From: Streptomyces sp. Edi2
GTDB taxonomy: Bacteria > Actinomycetota > Actinomycetes > Streptomycetales > Streptomycetaceae
Direction of reading: 5' to 3'
DNA length: 64,000 nt
Assembly (NCBI RefSeq): GCF_040253635.1
Contig: NZ_JBEJGX010000003.1
Span: forward strand, 8,023,501 to 8,087,500
Shown in pieces: positions 59,583-64,000 of the stretch (positions are counted from its first letter, which is position 1; every line of letters begins with the position of its first letter). Under the pieces are notes generated by a model. The model searched no databases. It was not told where the DNA came from and saw only the letters and a program-made list of their open reading frames with translations. Both the position numbers and the translations under genes were made by a program.

Positions 59583-60869
59583 TTAGCGGGTTCCATTCCG
59601 GGGAGAGTGTGCCGGGGCGCACGAGCGGAGGGGATCGTCCAGCACGGCCTGCAGTGCCGCGTGCGCCGCCCCCAGCAGTGGTCCGTCCGCGCCCAGGCGG
59701 GACACCGTCACCAACGGCCCGGCGTCTTGCCCGCGATCCGCCGCGACGGCCGTGCGCAGCGCCAACTCCCGCTCCAGGGAAGGCAGAATCCAGGGCGCCA
59801 GCCCGGCCAGCGCGCCCCCGAGGACCACCGCCCGGGGATCGAGCAGATTCACCGCCCCGGCGAGCGCGATACCGAGTGCCGTCCCCGCCTCGTGCAGCGC
59901 CCGTACGACGGCCGTGTCCCCGTCGGCGGCACACCGCGCCAGCAGTCCGATACGGGCACCCGGTCCCGGATGAGCGGCCGCCGCCCGCCCGGGGACGAGC
60001 CCGCCCGCGCGCAGCACGGCCTCCTCCCCGGCGTACTGCTCCAGGCAGCCCCGGCCGCCGCAGCCGCACACCGGGCCGTCCGGATACACCGGCACATGCC
60101 CCAGCTCGCCCGCGAACCCCCGTGCCCCCCGCAGCAGTTGACCGTCCACGACGACCGCGGCACCGATACCGATCTCCGCCGACACATGCACGAAGTCCGG
60201 GGGCGGGCCCGGCCGTCCGCCGCTCCCGTCCAGCCGCAGTTCGGCCAGCGCCCCGAGGTTGGCCTCGTTCTCGACGGTGAGCGGGAGGGCCGGGGAGCCG
60301 TCCCGCGGGGCCGTCGCCCCGGCGAGCCCCGGCGCGAGATCGGCGGCCCGCCAGCCGAGATTGGGGGCGTGCACCACGGTCGTCGCACCGCGGGCCACCA
60401 GACCGGGTACGGCCACCGCCAGCCCGGCCGGCCGCAGCCCCTCGGCGGCGATCGCCTCGGTCACCTCCGCGAGCAGCGCGGACAGCCGCCGCAGCACCGG
60501 CCCGGGAGCGCTGTGCCGGTTCGCCGCACCGGCCGCCACCCGGGCCCGGACCTGCCCGCGCAGATCGACCGCGCACACCGCCAGATGATCGACGCCTATC
60601 TCGGCACCGAGCCCGGCCGGGCCGCGGTCGCTGACCACCAGCTCGCCGCCAGGACGGCCCCGGCCGCCGGTGGCCGCCCGCCCCGCCTCCACCAGCAGGC
60701 CCGCCCGCAGCAACTCGTCGACCAGCGGGGCCACCCCCGCCCGGGTCAGCCCGATCCGCGCCGCGACCGCAGGACGGGAAAGCGGCCCCTGCGCGGCCAC
60801 GGTCCGCAGCACCCGGGCCAGATTGCGCCGCCGGATACCGTGCTGGGTGTCGCCGCCGGGCGCGGTCAC
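59583..60869 (-). CDS. ROK-family transcriptional regulator (XylR-like)
   Basis: A 428-residue ROK regulator. The N-terminal winged helix-turn-helix (RRRNLARVLRTVAAQGPLS, VAARIGLTRAGVAPLVDEL) is followed by the ROK ATPase/sugar-kinase-like fold. That fold has AVPGLV and VENEANLGALAEL (about 208-226), the zinc motif CGCGGRGCLE and LGGALAG. GTG 60869 with GAGG 6 bases upstream gives the family length. It lies 59 bp after xylB on the same strand, so it is probably co-transcribed with xylB and represses the xylose genes until xylose binds its sugar site. Confidence 0.9.
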   Translation of the reverse strand: MTAPGGDTQHGIRRRNLARVLRTVAAQGPLSRPAVAARIGLTRAGVAPLVDELLRAGLLVEAGRAATGGRGRPGGELVVSDRGPAGLGAEIGVDHLAVCAVDLRGQVRARVAAGAANRHSAPGPVLRRLSALLAEVTEAIAAEGLRPAGLAVAVPGLVARGATTVVHAPNLGWRAADLAPGLAGATAPRDGSPALPLTVENEANLGALAELRLDGSGGRPGPPPDFVHVSAEIGIGAAVVVDGQLLRGARGFAGELGHVPVYPDGPVCGCGGRGCLEQYAGEEAVLRAGGLVPGRAAAAHPGPGARIGLLARCAADGDTAVVRALHEAGTALGIALAGAVNLLDPRAVVLGGALAGLAPWILPSLERELALRTAVAADRGQDAGPLVTVSRLGADGPLLGAAHAALQAVLDDPLRSCAPAHSPRNGTR

Positions 60870-60928
60870 GGGGGTCTCCTCGGGGTGCGGGCGGGAGCGT
60901 GTCCCGGTGGACGACTGCGGTGGCGCGG

Positions 60929-62356
60929 TCACCGTCGCAGCAGTGCCCCGCCGTCGGCGAGCGTCGCCGCCAGCCGGTCCCAGGTCGCGCCGTCCCTCGG
61001 CTGCGCCTCGTACTCCGCGCCGCGCGCCGTCCCCCACCGCCGGGCCACCGCCGCCGGGTCCTCCTCCAGCAGCAGCCCGGCCGCCTGCGCCGCCGCGCCG
61101 AGCGCCACCAGCTCCTGCGCCTCGGGCACCACCACCGGGCGGCCCGACATCCGGCGGACGGTCTCCCGCCAGGCCCGGCCCTTCGCTCCGCCGCCGATCA
61201 GCAGCAGCGGCGTATCGGGCGCGGCATCCGCGTCCAGCACCCGGTCCAGGGCCTGCAGCAGCGCGAACACCGCGCCGTCGTACGCCGCCTGGAGCAGCTG
61301 GCCGGCGGTGGTGTCGTGCCTCAGCCCGTGGACCAGGCCCGAGGCGCCCGGCAGGTTCGGGGTGCGCTCCCCGTCGAGGAACGGCAGCATCACCACCTCG
61401 CCGCCGCCTTCCACGGCCTCCCGCTCACGCCCCAGCAGCGCCGCCACCCGGTCCACGGCGAGGGTGCAGTTCAGGGTGCAGGCCAGCGGCAGCCAGTCGC
61501 CGCGGGCATCGGCGAAGCCCGCCACGGTGCCGGTCGGGTCGGCGGGCCGGTGGGTGGAGACCGCATAGACCGTCCCCGAGGTGCCCAGGCTCAGCACCGG
61601 CTGCCCGGGACGCAGGCCCAGCCCGAGGGCGGCGGCCATGTTGTCTCCCGTCCCGGCGGCCACCAACGCGCCGTGGGGCAGCGGCAGATCACCGGCGTGC
61701 ACCGCCCCGGCGGCCTCGCCGGGGAGCGCCACCCGCGGCAGCGCCTCGGGGGAGAGACCGACGTGTTCCAGGATCTCCGGGTCGTAGGCCCCGGTGGACG
61801 ACGCCCACCAGCCCGTCCCGGACGCATCGCCGCGGTCGGTGACGGACTCGCCGGTCAGGCGCTGGGTGAGGTAGTCGTGCGGCAGCCGCACCGCGGCGGT
61901 GGCGGCGGCCGCGGCCGGCTCGTGCTCCCGCAGCCAGGCCCACTTGGCCACCGTGAACGCCGGCCCCGGCACGCTCCCCACCCGCTCGGCCCAGGCCCGC
62001 GCGCCGCCCAGCTCCGCGATCAGCCGCTCGCTCTGGGGCGCGGGACGGACGTCGTTCCACAGCAGGGCGGGACGCACCGGCTCACCGGCCGCGTCCAGGG
62101 TGACCAGCCCGTGCTGCTGTCCGCCGACGGACACCGCCGAGGCCTGCCGCGCCGCGTCGCCGCACTGCGCCAGCGCCTCGCCCAGCGCCCGCCACCACTG
62201 TGCGGGGTCGCTCTCCTTGCCGTCGCCGCCGACCGTGTGCGGCGCCTGGCCCCGGGCGATGACGGCTCCGGTCGCCGCGTCCACGACCAGCGCCTTGGTG
62301 GACTGCGTCGAGCTGTCCACCCCGACGACCAGCGGTCCCGCTGACTGTGTGCCCAT
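60929..62356 (-). CDS. xylB: Xylulokinase
   Basis: A 475-residue FGGY kinase. It opens with VVGVDSSTQSTKALVVDAATG and continues with VSVGGQQHGLVTLD, which is typical of xylulokinase, and PALLWNDVRPAPQ. GTGDNMAAALGLGLRPGQ with LGTSGTVYAV forms the phosphate region, and LLIGGGAKGRAWRETVRRMSG the adenosine site. It phosphorylates D-xylulose to xylulose 5-phosphate. ATG 62356 has a GGGAGAG site upstream. It is divergent from xylA, the enzyme that makes its substrate, and followed by the ROK regulator, a standard Streptomyces xylose arrangement. Confidence 0.95.
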   Translation of the reverse strand: MGTQSAGPLVVGVDSSTQSTKALVVDAATGAVIARGQAPHTVGGDGKESDPAQWWRALGEALAQCGDAARQASAVSVGGQQHGLVTLDAAGEPVRPALLWNDVRPAPQSERLIAELGGARAWAERVGSVPGPAFTVAKWAWLREHEPAAAAATAAVRLPHDYLTQRLTGESVTDRGDASGTGWWASSTGAYDPEILEHVGLSPEALPRVALPGEAAGAVHAGDLPLPHGALVAAGTGDNMAAALGLGLRPGQPVLSLGTSGTVYAVSTHRPADPTGTVAGFADARGDWLPLACTLNCTLAVDRVAALLGREREAVEGGGEVVMLPFLDGERTPNLPGASGLVHGLRHDTTAGQLLQAAYDGAVFALLQALDRVLDADAAPDTPLLLIGGGAKGRAWRETVRRMSGRPVVVPEAQELVALGAAAQAAGLLLEEDPAAVARRWGTARGAEYEAQPRDGATWDRLAATLADGGALLRR

Positions 62357-62424
62357 CGTGCACTCTCTCCCTCGGTGGCCCTGCTCCACGGCCCGGGTCC
62401 AGGGGGTTCCCCGGCGTGCTGCCG

Positions 62425-62457
62425 CATATTAGTTTGGCCGCGGCGTAATTTGTAAAG
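62425..62457. promoter_or_regulatory. Candidate operator/promoter between xylB and xylA
   Basis: The 129-bp divergent gap has one clear AT-rich island (CATATTAGTTTGG and GTAATTTGTAAAG around a GC core). The half-sites TTAGTTTG and TAATTTG look like an imperfect direct repeat. This is a natural site for the ROK repressor and both promoters. Confidence 0.45.
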
Positions 62458-62485
62458 CGCGTTGACGAAATCACCGGGAGTCGCG

Positions 62486-63649
62486 ATGAGCCACCAGCCC
62501 GTGCCCGAGGACAAGTTCAGCTTCGGCCTGTGGACCGTCGGCTGGCAGGGCCGTGACCCGTTCGGTGACGCCACCCGCCGGGCCCTGGACCCCGTCGAGT
62601 CGGTCCACCGCCTCGCCGCCCTCGGCGCCTGGGGCGTCACCTTCCACGACGACGATCTGATCCCGTCCGGCGCCGGGGACATCGAGCGCCAGGCGGCCGT
62701 CACCCGCTTCCGGAAGGCGCTGGACGCCACCGGCCTGACCGTGCCGATGGCCACCACCAACCTCTTCACCCACCCCGTCTTCAAGGACGGCGCCTTCACC
62801 GCCAACGACCGCGACGTGCGCCGCTACGCCCTGCGCAAGACGCTCCGCAATATCGACCTCGCCGCCGAGCTGGGGGCCCGTACCTATGTCGCCTGGGGCG
62901 GCCGGGAGGGCGCGGAGTCCGGCGCGGCCAAGGATGTACGGGCCGCCCTGGACCGGATGAAGGAGGCGTTCGACCTCCTGGGCCAGTACGTCGTCGAGCA
63001 GGGCTACGACCTGCGGTTCGCCATCGAACCCAAGCCCAACGAGCCGCGCGGCGACATCCTGCTGCCCACCGTCGGCCACGCCCTCGCCTTCATCGAGCGG
63101 CTGGAGCGCCCGGAGCTCTACGGCGTCAACCCCGAGGTGGGGCACGAGCAGATGGCCGGGCTCAACTTCCCGCACGGCATCGCCCAGGCACTGTGGGCGG
63201 GCAAGCTCTTCCACATCGACCTCAACGGCCAGAGCGGGATCAAGTACGACCAGGACCTGCGCTTCGGCGCGGGCGATCTGCGGTCCGCCTTCTGGCTGGT
63301 CGACCTGCTGGAGACGGCCGGATACGACGGGCCGCGGCACTTCGACTTCAAGCCGCCGCGTACCGAGGACCTGGACGGCGTCTGGACCTCGGCGGCCGGC
63401 TGTATGCGTAACTATCTGCTCCTCAGGGAACGCGCCGCGGCCTTCCGTGCCGACCCGGCCGTCCAGGATGCGCTGCACGCCGCGCGCCTGGAGCAGCTGA
63501 GCCGGCCCACCGCTGAGGACGGCCTCGCCGGGCTGCTCGCCGACGGCACGGCGTACGAGAACTTCGACGCCGAGGCGGCGGCCGCCCGCGGGATGGCCTT
63601 CGAGCATCTGGACCAGCTGGCGCTGGAGCACTTGATGGGGGCTGTCTGA
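62486..63649 (+). CDS. xylA: Xylose isomerase
   Basis: A 387-residue class I xylose (glucose) isomerase, almost the same length as the well-known Streptomyces enzymes. All metal and catalytic residues are visible in order: His in TFHDDDL, Glu and Lys in IEPKPNEP, Glu and His in NPEVGHEQ, Asp in HIDLNGQ, the Asp pair in KYDQDLRFG and Asp in HFDFKPPR. It converts D-xylose to D-xylulose for XylB. ATG 62486 with GGGAG 5 bases upstream gives the standard N-terminus. Confidence 0.97.
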   Translation: MSHQPVPEDKFSFGLWTVGWQGRDPFGDATRRALDPVESVHRLAALGAWGVTFHDDDLIPSGAGDIERQAAVTRFRKALDATGLTVPMATTNLFTHPVFKDGAFTANDRDVRRYALRKTLRNIDLAAELGARTYVAWGGREGAESGAAKDVRAALDRMKEAFDLLGQYVVEQGYDLRFAIEPKPNEPRGDILLPTVGHALAFIERLERPELYGVNPEVGHEQMAGLNFPHGIAQALWAGKLFHIDLNGQSGIKYDQDLRFGAGDLRSAFWLVDLLETAGYDGPRHFDFKPPRTEDLDGVWTSAAGCMRNYLLLRERAAAFRADPAVQDALHAARLEQLSRPTAEDGLAGLLADGTAYENFDAEAAAARGMAFEHLDQLALEHLMGAV

Positions 63650-63729
63650 GGGGGCTCTATGAGCACTGGGCTGTTTTCCATGCCCTCGGAGGACACTCCG
63701 TCGGGCGCGAGGTGAGCTGCGGGCCCGGC

Positions 63730-64000
63730 TCAGGCGGAGCCGAGGATCGGGCGGATCTCGATCGTCTCCGGGGTGGGCAGGGTCTTGGCCAGCGCGAGTG
63801 CTTCCGCCCGGTCGTCGACTTCCAGCACGAACCAGCCACCGAGGGTCTCCTCGCCCCTGTGAGCGGGCCCGTCGGTCACCGTGGGCGTTCCGTCGGCCGC
63901 CTTGCGCACCGTGAGCGGGGTCTGGAGCTCGGTCTCGAAGGCCTCGCCGCCGACGAGGTGGCCCCTCGCAGCGATCTCGCCGATCCATGTCTCGTACACC
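63730..64000 (-). CDS. YciI-family protein (5' end outside window)
   Basis: The visible 89-90 residues are the C-terminal two thirds of a YciI/DGPF-domain protein: ARGHLVGGEAF, then TVTDGPAHRGEETLGGWFVLEVDDRAEALALA, ending IEIRPIL. Such proteins are small ferredoxin-like dimers of unknown role, in actinobacteria often encoded next to an ECF sigma factor. The usual N-terminal MKYL-type strand is missing, so the gene continues past base 64000 on the minus strand. It converges on xylA with an 80-bp gap that shows no clear terminator. Confidence 0.85.
   Translation of the reverse strand, partial: VYETWIGEIAARGHLVGGEAFETELQTPLTVRKAADGTPTVTDGPAHRGEETLGGWFVLEVDDRAEALALAKTLPTPETIEIRPILGSA

Overview
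The window is 64 kb of very GC-rich DNA with strong third-position GC bias. It carries GTG and probable TTG starts, GTGA/ATGA stop-start overlaps, a Streptomyces-type phospholipase D, xylose isomerase and LysX, and EshA-like shell proteins. All of this points to a Streptomyces chromosome, or a very close relative. I saw no rRNA, tRNA or CRISPR array.

Layout. 1-4 kb: end of a glycine-tailed membrane protein, a small cysteine-hydrolase-like protein, a secreted S1 protease and a hotdog thioesterase. 4-10.2 kb: a LysR regulator and a five-gene CoA operon (CoA-transferase, crotonase, acetoacetate-decarboxylase homologue, 3-hydroxyacyl-CoA dehydrogenase, acyl-CoA dehydrogenase). The operon has a full beta-oxidation set except thiolase, with a decarboxylase in its place. 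10.6-14.5 kb: a translationally coupled LodA/LodB-like pair (quinocofactor oxidase plus maturation flavoprotein) and a third gene of unknown function. 14.7-19.1 kb: an accessory patch with a GNAT enzyme, a gene apparently cut by an IS110-family element, a second, convergent DDE transposase 24 bp away, and a small membrane protein. 20-27.4 kb: a DeoR regulator divergent from a sugar or polyol operon (MFS permease, two FGGY kinases, histidine phosphatase, 2-hydroxyacid dehydrogenase).

27.7-47.2 kb is the centrepiece, a PUFA/hglE-like iterative type I PKS cluster. PKS1 is NMO-NMO-KS-AT-ACP-KR. PKS2 is KS-AT-DH-PPTase. They are followed by a free ACP, an alpha/beta hydrolase, a GT1 glycosyltransferase, a membrane-anchored methyltransferase, a decayed galactokinase-like protein and a secreted phosphoesterase. 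Most junctions overlap by a few bases. The two PKS genes contain four TTA codons and I noticed none elsewhere, which suggests bldA control. The architecture suggests a glycosylated, methylated polyketide or lipid whose structure cannot be read from the sequence.

47.4-56.2 kb: secreted phospholipase D, a strong two-way terminator, LysX, a lipoprotein that looks like an L,D-transpeptidase without its catalytic domain, a 64-aa membrane protein, a phosphodiester-glycosidase-domain protein and a Tat-exported amidase. 56.4-59.4 kb: two tandem EshA-like family 2B encapsulin shell genes with no recognisable cargo gene beside them. 59.6-63.6 kb: the xylose locus (ROK regulator, xylB, divergent xylA). 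The window ends inside a YciI-family gene.

A recurring small-scale pattern is short tandem repeats whose first unit contains the stop codon of a gene (five clear cases, units starting TGACCG or TGACGG), and in-frame tandem repeats in the linkers of the PKS-cluster proteins.
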